Shown piece by piece: positions 11,691-24,473 of a stretch of 64,000 nucleotides of DNA. A program made the position numbers and the translations under genes. Source of the stretch: Morella rubra (lineage: Eukaryota > Streptophyta > Magnoliopsida > Fagales > Myricaceae); assembly GCA_003952965.2 (NCBI GenBank), contig CM025855.1, positions 35,783,025-35,847,024 of the forward strand, written 5' to 3'. Positions within the stretch are counted from its first letter, which is position 1. Every line of letters starts with the position of its first letter. The notes below the pieces were generated by a model. The model saw only the letters and a list, made by a program, of their open reading frames with translations, made no database searches and had not been told where the DNA came from.

Positions 11691-14600
11691 TCTATTGATT
11701 CCATGCCTTGTGGCTGATGTGCTTAAGTTGACTTAGAACTTTCTGACCCTTTTTTTTCCGTTATTTTTCAGATGGGTTATGATCGTAAGTGATATACCGG
11801 AAAAGAAGGGGGAAGACGTACGTCCACTTTACTTCTATGATCCGAGGGGTACATCTGATCATCGAATACGGGTGAGTGAACTCCATGCTTTGCTTGTCAA
11901 GTGAGCAGTCTTTTGGCTGATTAACCTTTGTCTCATTGTCTGTTCGACCTTGAACCTATCTTAGGACAAAAGCCATCAAAACCCCAATCAAATTACTTTA
12001 TTAACCAAGAAAACTGGAAGGTATTAGGAGTTAGGTTTAACGTACGTGTTAGGAGGTAGGTGTAAAGGTTAAACAGATAGGTGAGCTTGTGATTTCTTCT
12101 GATTTGTGGATCCTGTTTTCCGTATGAAAATTGCAATATGCACTGGGAATCAGTGACAGACAAATGAAGAAATCGTTGCTTTACAATATCCAGTACATAG
12201 GTTACAAACATGGGGGTAGGATTTCTGCTGAACTTCAACCTTGGTTCCTTTGTTTGAGGCCACCTAAATTAGGGTCCAACAATTCTCACTACGACTGTGT
12301 TGCAAAGCTGCTCTTGTGCCTACAACCTATATCTGTAAGTCAGATTAGCCGGCCGGAGGGTTGGCTGATCATGATTTCATTAAGTGGTTGCAAACTCCAA
12401 AAACACAAGCCATAACTTTCCGTAAGAGCGGGCAGGACCCTATTATAGTGATGTTTTATATATATATATACGTTGCAGCCAAGCCTCATAGGAAAGATTT
12501 TCACGAATCATAGATCCGGAAATCATTTCCATAGGATCAAGATTGAGAGATAGCATGACTTACATATTATTCCTTCTGTTTAAGAACTTCTATAAATAGA
12601 AAGACATCGTTGCTATATATAGGAAGCCCATAAATTAGGAATATATGCTTACACACCTAGGATGATCCATACCAGCCCCATCCCCGGCCAGCCCCTTCCC
12701 CTTCTCTTCATGTATGAGTGTTAGTGTGCAGTTGCGAGCGCACGTCGTGCGTTTGACTAGGTGGTACAACTACAGGCACCATAGATGAATTAATGCCTTT
12801 CTAGTACTGGTGATCACCATACGGAGTCAGTGGAAGTACTGCATAACTGGAGGAGCTATATGGTTGAGGACTTAGGCCTAGGAATCTAGAATTACTATGA
12901 AGCTGATCACGAGTACTCTTGTAGAGCCCGGCATAATACATAATACTAAATGAGTCATAAACATACCCATAAACATTTAAGTTACAATGCGCGTGTGGTC
13001 GTGGGCACGAAGAACCAGCTGTCTCACTTTCCTCTATATATTCTTGGATCCGAAGGTATAGTTACTTCTTAGATGTTCAACAAAAAGTACGCATAGTCTA
13101 CGTTGCATGGAAGATCTTTCTTGATTCTGTATATGCTTTCGATTCCTTAATAGGCGACGACTATTTCATTGATCGTTTCATATTGGTAGTTTTTGTACAC
13201 GATAGGTTAAACAAACTGTAATATATAGCTGCCTTTCTTTGGAAGGACATGGCAGCTTAACTAACAACTAAAGATACTGATAACCCATATTGCAGAAATT
13301 TGTGGCCGTCATCGGATTTTGTTCACGGGGTCTCCTATAAAATAGTACTTCTATTTTAATCCTTCGTAGTACATTCCTAGGCCTCCTCAGGGAACTTGAA
13401 AGTATTATGATGCAATGGCGTTTGCATGAAAAATCACGGAAGCAGACAAGGCAATGCTGCTATATGTGTATAATATGGTATAGACTGAACACAAATAAAA
13501 CACCAATTTCCATTTAGGCAGGTGTACGCTTCTATATCGCAAATTAAATTAGACTAAGAGTGGATACGTAAAATTAACGATAGCTGGATATGTCCCAAGA
13601 TCGATCGAGTTAAATACTTGGCGAAGACACCAACTTGGGATTTGGGAATCGAGATAGAAGTGAGAAAAAAGTCGAAGTCATTGGATATTGTATGGCGGTC
13701 CCAATTCTCAAGCCCGGTATAGTAGAATTATCTTGAGAAGTTCGAAGTCTTTTTATCTTTGATATATTTTTTGGGGACAGAAGTACTATTTTGACGGAGC
13801 CAAGATTAATTTAATCTTCGGGGCCGAACTAATATTACAGTAATGACGAGTTCTCAAATATTCTTTTACATGGTTCGTATTAATATATAACTAATATAGA
13901 AAAGATTTTCTTAGTGTAATTGAATATTACAAAAAAATGCCCATTATATCTATATATATAGAAAAAGAGTATTCATTTAAATAATAAATTCGCTTTCAAT
14001 ATATATAAGAAGGTCTACATTCAATTATGAAGCTCCTTCAATTTAAATTCTCCTTTTATGTAAATAAAGGGGAGATATAGTAGTTTTGACGTTTTGACGA
14101 GCAGGCATGAGGAATGAAACTTTCTGTAACTCTCATTTTTTAGATGTTAAGGAAGCTTTTAATTGGGGTTGCAGAAAAGAAAAGAAAAGAAAAGAAAAAA
14201 ACTTATACAAAAATCTACGCCTGACATATATAAGTTCAGAGATTTAGCTATTTTCTTTTTCCTTGTATCTGAAGCAGACTGCATGGAGAGATTCTTTTGA
14301 GATAGCTTCCCTAGAACCCACTTCCTTGTGTTACCACCAGTGTATACTCAAAACTCCCGTACTCTTCTCCACTTTATTATCGACGTACCGTGCGTAAGTT
14401 TGGACAGCAACAAAAACCTTTTGATAATGTTTTCTTTGCTCCACTATTCAGTAAACTTTCCATATATATATGAAATTAAACAAGCGAAATAATTGAAAGA
14501 ACAAACGAAACCGGAACAATTAAATAGAAGACAAACAACAGTGTCCGAATTTCGAGGTCGAGTAGACGATGAAACTGAGGAATAAGTTATAAGGACTGTT

Positions 14601-14838
14601 CATTTGACAAGACTTCGCATGGAATTTAACACCCATGCATCATTGTAGTCCTGATCTAGGAATTCCTCACCACAAAGATGTCAAACAAATATCTGGATTG
14701 GTCGAGTTGTGACTTCTCAAATTAAAGCCAAGCATCGGAAAGCAACGTCCAAGACTATTCGCGGAGGTAAATATGCTGTCTCGCTCTCCTCCTTTTCATT
14801 GCCATGCATGTGTAACAGGAAACTTTTTTTTTGTTTTT

Positions 14839-14849
<11 letters not shown>
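11691..14849. other. Intergenic DNA, no gene seen
   Basis: No supported gene. A splice-like TTTTTCAG|ATG occurs near 11770, after the pyrimidine repeat, but the frame that follows is short and lacks domain features. An AAAAG run lies near 14177. Confidence 0.4.

Positions 14850-14870
<21 letters not shown>
14850..14870. repeat. Homopolymer (G)21
   Basis: Twenty-one consecutive G follow a T-rich run. The exact length is doubtful because sequencers miscount such runs. It inflates short glycine- or proline-rich ORFs on both strands. Confidence 0.8.
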
Positions 14871-16540
14871 TGGTGGTGTTGAGTATAAGCTTTTATAAGA
14901 TGATTCAATCCAGAACTATCTATAACATGTTCAAGGTGCAATTATTTATTGAAATAAGTAGAATGTTTCTGCATATTTATAAATTTGTTGGCCAAATCAG
15001 ATATGCAGTTATAATTTGAACAATTTAAAGGAAGACTCAAAGTACAGATGGGGGCATAACCCTGTATGCACAAATGTAAATAGCTAGCGGAAAATGGCCC
15101 TTAGAGGCGGCATGCATATGAGATACGAAAGAATTACATAGGCAAAAACTTGGAGAATTAGAAAAAAAAAAAAAAAAAAGACTACATTGTATCATATAGA
15201 GAATGAATTTTTCATCTTTATTTTTTTTTTCTTTTTGATAACTGGTAAGTTCATAGATTCCCCAAATAACTGTATAGAGATCAAGGGTGTAGGTTGAACA
15301 TGTCATAAGCAGAATTTTGCAATCCATCATCCAGTTCGCTAACTAGCGGATCGCCAAAATGGAATCTGCTTCTATTGTTGGACTTAACAAAATTGGAAGA
15401 GGACCTAGCGGAATTGGATGTCAGAATTTCGGTAATATTTTGGGTCACATTTTTTGGCATGTTTAGGTCTTATTTACTGAAAATAAGGATGTTATTTGGC
15501 CCATTTTGTGAGTTTTTATTATGCAGCCATTGTCTCCTGTTTACACCTAAATTATTTGGCCCATTTCATGATATTTGCTCATTATTCACATAATGTTCAA
15601 ATTGTTCATTGTTCAAAAATAAAAATATCCTTAACATAGATGATTATTACAATTTACATAATAAATTGATGTCTTAAAATTAAAAGATACATTCCAAAAT
15701 CCAAAGGAATATTTATCAATTACATTACAAATATCTCAATTATAGAAATGAACACTACAAAAGAAAATTTGCAAATTACATTGCACCATATCAACTCCCC
15801 AAGTGATTATATGTAGAAAAAAAAAAACTCACCAAGTGATTAGAATTGGATTTTAGAGTGAAATGATTGGTCATCCTTTAAACCAATACAACCACATCAT
15901 ATTATGGTCAAATTAGTTTTGATTGCCTTTTTTATTTAGCTCATATATTTAAAAGCCAACAACTCATTGTTGATCCTTTGAAAAATTCTTAACCATATAA
16001 GAAGTACACACACAATAACATCCTAGCAACCTATTTTAAAAACCGAAATAAATCATAACAAAAGTGCTAACATAAAATTTAGATTCACAAAATCCTAAAA
16101 CAATATGTAATTCACAAATGAGTGTAAAAATAAATCCCAAAACAAGCAATTCGCAAAATTCAGATTCAATAAATCCCAAAACAACATGCAATTCACAAAA
16201 TTCAAATCCATAACATCACCTAGTAACCTAGACATTGTCACATGTCTTAAAGGGATAAATGTAATATTTTGAGCTTAATGATAAAAGTGGTCAAAACTTG
16301 GTGGAAAACAAAAAATTACATAAAAAATATAGTATATGTTGACACAACTCGAAATAAAAGAATATTAGAATAAGAAGTGTCAAATAAGAATGTCACCAAA
16401 CGTCAATTAATCATGATCGATGCATCATTAGAAATTATCTCTACAAAAAAAAAAAAAAAAGATATTAACAATAAACTCTGGAAAAAATTATAAGTAAATG
16501 AAAGTGGAAACGAAAGAATAATAAGTTCAAAAAAAATTTG
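14871..16540. other. AT-rich DNA flanking the hAT remnant
   Basis: No gene was recognised. The section from about 16050 to 16240 repeats short phrases such as AATCCCAAAACAA and AATTCACAAAATTC and probably belongs to the 3' part of the minus-strand hAT element. The outer ends of that element could not be placed. Confidence 0.4.
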
Positions 16541-16547
16541 TATATAC

Positions 16548-19500
16548 CTATGTCCATATTATAGGTCTCGGGATCCTCTGTTCAACCTTATGTTCCTCAT
16601 CCTCCTTTTTCACAGAAGATATGATCTTTGATTTCAACCAATTTTGAGCACAAATGAGTCCCTCCCCCGTTTTTGGTGTCAATGAACTTCGAAAAGCATC
16701 TAATACTTGTCCCCTTGTGCTGAAGACAGACTCTAAAGGCACTGTGGTAATTGTTGGCTTTTTTCACAATCGATATTTTGATAATTTCAATAAATGGATT
16801 AAGGTTATAAAATGGACATCTTCAAAGACAAAGACATTTTTATCAAAGAGCCAAAGAAAAGATGATTGAAGCTTAAAAATATGCAATGAGCTCAAAAGTG
16901 AAGATTTAATACCATAAGGTGCGACCTTATAACTCTTCGTTTCACTTTTGACAAAGATTTGAATCATACACTTGCATATCTTTCAAACCGTGCATAATCT
17001 TCTTATCACAAGTTTGACAACCAAAATGCTTGTTAAGTGTTTTCAAATAATCCCTATATAAACTCTCAAGCCTTGGTTATACTTTTGAGAAGTTGGTTTT
17101 TGAAATTATGATTTCAAAAATGTAAAAAACGAGCTTTTTAATTGTAACGGTTGATGAAAATGATATGAAGCAGTCGACCTCTACATGAAGTGGTCGACCG
17201 GTTATAGCGGATAATGAAAATGCTCTGTAGCAGTAGACCGAGTTCGTAGGACAAAAATTTGACAGCATTCAAATTTTATGACCGTTTGGCAACGGCTAGC
17301 TAAAGCGGTCGACCGGTATAACAGTAAAATTGTTAGATCGATCCCCAACAACTAGAAATAGCTAGTTTTGATATGTAGCTTATATAAGGACCTTCTTAAA
17401 GTCTCAAAACATAAGAGAACGACCACATATCATTTCTATAGCTTGAAAAAGATCTTAAATCTTCTTATTTCATTTTTCTTATATTATTTACAAAAATTAC
17501 ATCTTCACATCCTAGTCATTGTGTGAATCAAAAGAGATAGAGATTTCTATTTTCTTATCCACTTTTTGAGATAGTTTAATTCTTGTATCTCCCTATTCAA
17601 AAGAAGTGATTCCTTTAGTAAGGTTGTTCACTAAATAAAGTTTAGAGAGGGTATATCTCAAGCTTAGTTAGGCTGTGAGTGGTGTGCTCAAAAAATCACT
17701 TGGGTTGTGAGTGTTGAGCCCGGGAAAGTACTTGTAAGATTCTCTAGCACCCGAAAGCTAGAGTGTACATTATTTGGAAGATAGTGGAAAAAACTCAAGG
17801 CTCGGTAAAGAAGCTTGAGGGGTAAATGTAGGCAGATTTGCCGAACCACATAAAAATCTCGTGTTTGCTTCTCTAACCCTATTTTTTACATTTAGCACTT
17901 ATTTACTTGTTGCATCAATAAACTTGTGCTAAATTAGTCTTTACTTTGCAAACACGATTTTGAGGGTTAAAATCGAAAAAGTTTGGAAACTCAATTCACC
18001 TCCCCTCTTGGGTTGCCTTAATCATTGGATCTACAGTAATAGGGATGGCAAGCACATTTTGCGAAATCCGTGCAAGAACGGGATATTTTGATGCATTCAC
18101 TCTCCACTAATTGAGAATATCAAAATTCAGATCTCTAGGTTCAACATCTTCTATAAATACCTCTCCACTTTAGACTTGCTATCTAGTAAATTCTGTTGTG
18201 CCTTAAATTGTGTGAAGTTCATCTATAGTGGATCATTTTAGGTACCTTTACTAGATGACCTAATCATCTTAATTTGGTCCTTTCTCGCAGATACACCCCC
18301 ACTACTAGATGACCAATCTATCTCAATATACTTTGTAAACAACTAATCCAATGTCTCTTTCACTAGAATAGGCATCTCTGCACCTAACTCTATCCCTAAA
18401 GCCTTCTTGGACCAAAAGTCCAACCATATAAGCTTAACTTGTAGATTAAGTGTCACTGCAACAAATAAAAATATATTAATATTAGTCAAATCACCCCATT
18501 ATTTATTATACCACGTTTGCATTTTCTTTGCCAATTCTGCCAAGAACAAATCCTCACTTGATTCATATTTTTCCTAATGCATATGGATTTTGGCATGTTC
18601 CTCAAAATATAAGTTTGACGTCATCATATTCAACACGGATATTTAGACCTTCACCTATAGAAAAGTGTCAAAAACTTGGTAAAATATCTCACACGTTCCC
18701 AATACTCAAATTTAGGTGGGCTCAATCTCTTCCTCTCATGCCTCTCCTCAAGCATAAAGTTTATCAAAATCCAATCCTCTGCCAACATATCCTCAAAGAC
18801 TCTATGATATTCTCAACTATATCTAATATATATAATGCACGTTGCATTTCAACGAGTAGGAACATCAAACTGCAAAAATTCCTTAATGAGAAATTTCATT
18901 TTTACTACACATTTCTTAAACTCGTCCATTCGGAGGGGAGAAGACTTAACATACTCGAACAATTTCTTTACTTTGGCCACAAAATCATCCAACTTCTTCA
19001 ACTCCTCTAGCACAATTAAGTTCAAGATATGTGTGCAACATCTCATTTGCACAAAATCATGGGCACAAACTATTTTTCCAGGCCAAAGCTCAAAATCCAA
19101 CTATCTACTCTTCACTTGCTCAATGGTTGTATTATTATAAGATATATTATCGACGGTGATTTTATCAACTGTCTACTCTTCACTTCCCCAATTGTCAAAT
19201 CCTTATGATCTGACACCTTATAAAAGACAAAGATCTTTTTGTGCAAATGCCAAGTACTATCAATGAAGTGTGCAGTGACAAATAAATAATTTATGTTTTG
19301 GATTGACATCCATGTATTAGTGGTGATGCAAATCCATGGTCCATTAAATATTATGCTGGATTGCAGTTTACACTTCTCTTCAAAATAAAGTTTCATACAA
19401 TCCTTCATTACTGTGATTCAAGAAGGCACTTTAAACGGGGCTCAAGGGTATGACCCATATTCTTGAACCTATCTTTGTTTACTGTTCTAAAGGGATGCTC

Positions 19501-20316
19501 ATTCGCAATTATAAACTTGGCAATAGCAACTATGACTGATCACTGGTACCTGTAGTGTAACGGTTAACCGACATCTCTGTTGGTACATACCCCTGTTTAC
19601 CGGTAATGATGAAGTCGCCAACTGCAGGGAAGTTTCACCGCTTCACCGTTTTTGATTTTTTTATTTCCAGTTCATACAAAACGACGTCATTTCTCCTTAA
19701 GCCATAACCATCGTTTAAGCACAGCTCTAATAGCAACTCTAATAACCTTGAGATTATACGAGTCTAGCTTCATCACAACCACATCTTCACTAGTTGCCCC
19801 CTTACTATCAAAATTCAATTTATGTTGAGAAAAATTCAATTTACTTTGTTTTTTCTTATAGGTTAAACAACCCTCAAAGTGGGACTTCACAGCGAAGGTC
19901 CCTTAATCTTTCTTTTGAACGCCAACTTTATGACTACAATGATTGCAAATCGTCAATGGTTTATTGGGGACATCTATGGGTAGCCTAATGAAATGTTCCC
20001 ACATTGGAAACGGATTGACAACCTTCCTTCTTTCGGGGCCAGGAGTTGCTATATACTCAAATTGTTGAATTTGTCGTGCCTCTACATCTATTATTGTTAT
20101 CTCACCAATTGTAGGTGTTGAGGCAGGGGTAGAAAAATTAAGGTTTGTGGGATTTGTTGATTTTAAAAATGCAATTAAAGTTAAATCCATATGAAAGAAA
20201 GACGTTTTTCTTTTAAAAAAAAATAATGAGTGGTTGAAAACAAATTTCACTTTAAAAGAAATAAATGTTGGCCACATTAAATTATATATAACTTGGCAAA
20301 CTTGAATTGCAACCAC
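16548..20316 (-). pseudogene. hAT transposase pseudogene (zf-BED / RICESLEEPER type), split by an LTR
   Basis: Read on the minus strand, fragments of one hAT transposase appear in order. A degenerate BED zinc finger (WEHFIRLPID, then CNHCSHKVG) lies near 20013-19905, with its continuation HFEGC in the fragment ending near 19687. The catalytic core TTNTWMSIQNINYLFVTAHF is near 19350-19270. The MRCCTHILNLIV block is near 19050. The C-terminal dimerisation domain (FDIL, WRVNASKYPVL) is near 18130-18060 and finishes as PLESVFSTRGQVLDAFRSSL near 16740. Stops and frameshifts separate the pieces, so it is not functional. A 1284-bp LTR interrupts the dimerisation domain between the last two pieces. 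About 130 bp near 19550-19690 also look foreign to the coding sequence. Family identity rests on the order and spelling of hAT motifs. Confidence 0.85.
16747..18040 (+). mobile_element. Solo LTR (Ty1-copia, SIRE-like) inside the hAT gene
   Basis: The LTR occupies 16752-18035 (1284 bp). It begins TGTTGG and ends CTACA, and GTAAT is duplicated exactly at 16747-16751 and 18036-18040. A TATA-like CTTATATAAGG near 17380 fits an LTR promoter on the plus strand. The right end contains CAATTCACCTCCCCTCTTGG, a phrase I associate with the 3' ends of copia LTRs. No internal coding region, primer-binding site or second LTR is present, so recombination between LTRs probably left one copy. The lineage is inference. 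Confidence 0.75.
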
Positions 20317-20842
20317 GCTATAGTAAAATGGCTACGTCGATGTTTACTTTATGGAGTTTTAGAAAGTTGTCATTTTAGACTCAAACATATAGATTCATAA
20401 ATTACATAATCCAAATTCACAAATCACCATATCCAGATTCACAAATCACATAATCAAAATCCAGCACTAAACTAATCACACAAATAAATTCGTATAAATT
20501 TGAATTTGATTCAAAAGATTCATTAAATTATGACAAATATCGAATCAACACAATTTTCACATAAAACCCCAAAGCATTGTAGTGTTAGAAAAAATTTGAA
20601 TACAAATTCACAATGGATGATCATAGATTCAAAATAGATGACATAGATTCAAAATGGATGATCACAAAGTCAAAAAAGACACAGATGAACAGGCCTAACA
20701 AAGATGGGCCAAGTCGAGGTAACAAAGGAAATACTATGCCCTCTCAATGAGGATAGACTTAGAAGCAACGAAAAAAACCTATATGAAACTAGAGTACAAC
20801 TGAATTCGGCTTGCTATTAAAGTATCATTTGAAAAACCCCAC
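20317..20842. other. AT-rich 5' flank of the hAT remnant
   Basis: Short near-repeats of the type AGATTCACAAATCAC occur at about 20385-20460, comparable to the phrases on the other side of the hAT pseudogene. No gene was recognised. Confidence 0.4.
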
Positions 20843-23800
20843 TGTAACACCTCTCTCTTGTTTACTCGTTTACTAAGTGTGCTATGTATATGTTTTGAAT
20901 CGTGTTTGATTTCCTTATATAATATAGTTTTTTTTTATGTATATGTAAGGCTCGGGAAGGAGGGGAAACATCCCCGGGGCTAAGCAGGGATCGAGGGAAC
21001 ATTTTCGGGGTACATGACTTAGGGGCCGGGGTTACCGAGTAGAAACACCCGGAGGCACCAAGTAAAAAGCACCTAGGGAGGAAGGGAGACAATCCCGGGC
21101 TTACTGAGTGCAGCATGCCTGGGAACTGAGACACTCGAGTACTACTCAGGAGGTTGAAGACCCGAGCCCTACTCGGAGACCTGGACCTAGGAGTTTTGTT
21201 AGCCTATGCCTGGGGCATCATTGCCTGAGGCATCACTCCCCGGGGCTTGTTTTTAGTCATGTGCGGGTTGACGCCTTGTAGACCCGACTTCTTTTTTTAA
21301 AGTTTGCTTTTACGTGTCTTAACCATGTGGTGGGCATTAAATGCATCCTTACCACATTTTACCTAACCTCTTAGGTGGGGTTTTGTCATTGGCGCATAAG
21401 TTAATGTGGTTAATGTGCTGATTGTTAAAAGATACGTGAACTTTGAGACAGGTAGGTGGCTGCTTGTGATTGGCTATGCCTTAATCTTCCGCTGATTTTC
21501 TCTAAGACCTAGCCTAGGGTATGTAGACTGGCCAGGGGGTAATAACTGTAAGAAAGGTATAGTCTATTTACGTGTTTTGTTCGTCAGAGAGTGAGAGAAA
21601 AGGAGATTTAACTGAACGCATTAGGAGAGGAGAAACTGCCTTTGACTTAGAAAGAGAGGGAAAGTGACGTGAATCTGGTGACCAAGGAATTGACCGAAGG
21701 ATAAGAGGAGAATAAGACTAAAGAAAAGGAGGAGATTACGAGGAAAAATGAGGTATTTGGCCTGCACTTTTTCTTTCCCTCAGCTTTTGACTTTTCTCTT
21801 CCTAACATGGTATCTTGCTATTTTTAGGTGTTTTAATCTTTCAAGAAAACAGTACAACAAGCTAAGGTAAGGGTATAGAGTTTATCTTACATAGGGGTAT
21901 TGGAAATGTTTGGATTGTGCCTAAAGCATGTGACTTTTGTCATGAGGTAGGAAAAGACAAGTAACCCATTCTTGTTTCTGTGTTGGATCTAAACCAAAGA
22001 AATATATGCGAAGGGCTGAGAACGGGCTAAAAGACGTTGGGGGACCCCCTAAGGCCAGACTTGACTTTTGAGAATAAGCTTTTGTTTTATACATGCCTGG
22101 GAAAAACTCTTTTATGCAAGGCCTTTGTTTTTGCATAGTCGGGGAAGATGTTTTTGAAGGCCTTTGTTTTTGCATGGTCAGAGAAGATGTTTTTGAAGGA
22201 CTTTGTTTTTGCATGGTCGGGACGTTTTAACAAGCATGCTCAAGAAGACTTTTATAAAACGTACCCAGAGAGCCTTTTTGCTATCTGTCCGGGAAATTGT
22301 AACAAGCATGATCGGGGAGACTTTTATAAAACTTACCCGGGAAGTCTTTTTGCTATCTGCCCGGGAAGTTTTAACAAGCATGCCCGGGGAGACTTTTATA
22401 AAACGTACCCGGAGCCTTTTTGCTATCTGGAGAAGTTTTAACAAGTATGCTCGGGGAGACTTTTATAAAACGTACCCGGGGAGCCTTTTTGCTATCTGCC
22501 CGGGAAGTTTTAACAAGCATGCCCAGGGAGATTTTTATAAACATGCCCGAGAAGCCTCTTTTTTTTAGGCCCGGGAAGTGTTTTTTTATAGATGCCGGGA
22601 AGTTTTTAAATGAAAATGCCCGGGAGGATTTTCTTTTGAAACTAGTCAAGAGCCCTAAAATCCTTTCTTTTAAATACAGTCAGTCCTTATTGGGTTAGCA
22701 ATAAAATAAAAATAACTTAATTGTATAAGTTGTTGGACTTGCCTATTAACAGCATGTGGTACATGGTAGGATTGACCAAGTCACTGTGGATTAAGAAAGT
22801 TATTGTGAATTTAGGTTGTTTTATTTTATATGAATTTTATATAATTGGTCCATGAAATCTATTGCTAATTTTGAGTTAAGTGACTTTTACTAAAGAATAT
22901 GATACATGTTGCATCATCCTGTCATGAGTCATGTCATGGGTGTGGGAAATCTAATAACGAAATGACAGAAATGAAACCCATACCCAGAGGTGGATCCGAT
23001 GACAGGGTGACGGTACCGATCACAAGGGATAGTGCAAGCCACCACTGAAAGGAGTGGTTGGTATCCCTGGCGTGAAACAATATGCTTGACAGGTCCTGGT
23101 GCCGGGGCACGGGACAGTCCCAGAGGAGAGGAGGGACGTACAACCAGACTCTGGGGGTTAAACAGAGAGACTAAAGGACACCTCTGATGACCGACAAGAA
23201 AGGAAAGAGAAGAAAACAAAGAAAGCAAAGAAAGAATGAAAGAAAAGAAAGGAACGAAAGAAAAGACGGAAAGTAAGAAAGAAGTGAAAGGACAGGGAAA
23301 TAGATGCATCATCCTTGCATTGCATCGAGCATACACTGTTAGCCTGTTATGGATATCAATGCTTAGCTTTATTATTATCATACTGCTGCTCATAACATGT
23401 TCCTTTTCCCCCTTACTGAGTCTGTAGGACTCACCCCTTTATTTTTTAATTTTCTTGTATGTACCACTCTGGCTGTGGACCCTGGACATATCAGATGTTA
23501 ATCTTTATGAGCGAGGAGTTTCTGGATGTAGACCTATACATATTAGTGATGACGTTTTGGACGTTTGTCACTGAGTCATTCGAGATTTTCGTGGGGGTAC
23601 GAGCACCAGTGGTATCTTAAAGAGCCTCAAACCATCCCATATCCCTTAATTGAAGATTTCGAACTAGCAGATTTTGACCCATCCCTTTTTTATGACGTCC
23701 CTTCTCCACCGGCACTACCGGTAGAGGGTATCAAGGAAAATGAAGTCATTGACCTAACCTTCGACACGGAGTCTGTGTCGAAGGTTGATTAGATATCCAT

Positions 23801-24314
23801 TGTAGTCATTTGTTTTTGGGATAATGATTGTACTTTCTGTTGTAGTCTGTATTATAGGACGGAAAGCTGTAGACAGCTTTCACTTTTGTATTTACTTTCT
23901 CTTACTGTTGTATCCTCATGAAGGATTTTGTAAAATGCACTAGTGGAAAAATTTGTATTTATATTTTTGAGATTTTCCCTTATCCTGTTTCTTCCTTAAG
24001 CCACAAGCCACCCTTAACTTTCATTTCTTTACCAGATTGTTTTTAAAATATTTTTCTAAGCTCACCTACTTAATTTATTAAGTTATTTTAGTCTCCTCAT
24101 TTAATACAGTGTGACCTATCTGTTATATCCCTAAAACTATTATTTTCCTTCCTTATATACTTATCTCTTTTCACTAAAACGTTTCCGCTAAACTTTTTAA
24201 AGCCAGTTATCAGGCCTTTATAGGATTAATTCGTGCAGTAATCCCCGCTTGTGTGCATTTTATTACTATAAGAGAGCCTAGGGGGTAAGTACTAGTACGG
24301 GGCGTGACACCCAT
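20838..24314 (+). mobile_element. Long solo LTR of Ty3-gypsy (Tekay/Del-like) type
   Basis: The LTR spans 20843-24309 (3467 bp), starting TGTAACACC and ending GGGGCGTGACA, termini typical of chromovirus (Tekay/Del) LTRs. Flanking 5-mers are CCCAC (20838-20842) and CCCAT (24310-24314), one mismatch apart, as expected of an old target-site duplication. No gag-pol region lies inside and no second LTR was seen, so this is read as a solo LTR. It contains tandem repeats (22141-22640) and a 75-codon ORF at 23565-23792 of unknown meaning. Adjacent empty-site sequence reads smoothly when the LTR and one repeat are removed. Orientation follows the terminal spelling. Lineage is inference from termini and length. 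Confidence 0.65.
22141..22640 (+). repeat. Tandem repeats within the gypsy LTR (39-bp and about 71-bp units)
   Basis: Two 39-bp units with AAGATGTTTTTGAAGG start near 22145 and 22184. They are followed by about five units of 68-72 bp starting near 22220, 22291, 22363, 22431 and 22502. Each contains TTTTAACAAGCATGCCCGG, then GACTTTTATAAAACGTACCC, then GCCTTTTTGCTATCTG. The last unit decays toward 22640. ORFs read through it on both strands because the period is often a multiple of three or nearly so; they are not genes. Confidence 0.85.
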
Positions 24315-24473
24315 CTCCTAGCCATTAATTGTAAGTTGGAGTTTGTCATTTTCATATTCAAAAGATTAACCACCCTTATTAGTACCAAAGTAGAGATATC
24401 ATGAAGAACGTGGAAAGGTTTTCATGATTTGCCTCAAAAAATTCAGAGGTTGCATTCCTTCCGTATATAATAA
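24310..24473. other. Short intergenic stretch between transposon remnants
   Basis: The 164 bp continue the sequence left of the solo LTR at 20843 and carry no gene. Confidence 0.4.

Noticed and set aside
18528..19140. Plus-strand ORFs of 101-160 codons
   Set aside because: They are the opposite strand of the hAT transposase remnant.
22141..22640. CRISPR-like spaced repeat
   Set aside because: Units are contiguous and diverged without unique spacers, and the DNA is plant nuclear.
22148..22698. ORFs of 88-121 codons on both strands with repeated motifs
   Set aside because: They follow the tandem repeat inside the gypsy LTR and are not independent genes.
22929..23393. 154-codon minus-strand ORF
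   Set aside because: Inside the solo LTR, no recognisable domain, low-complexity Phe/Ser/Leu section over a GAAA-rich tract.
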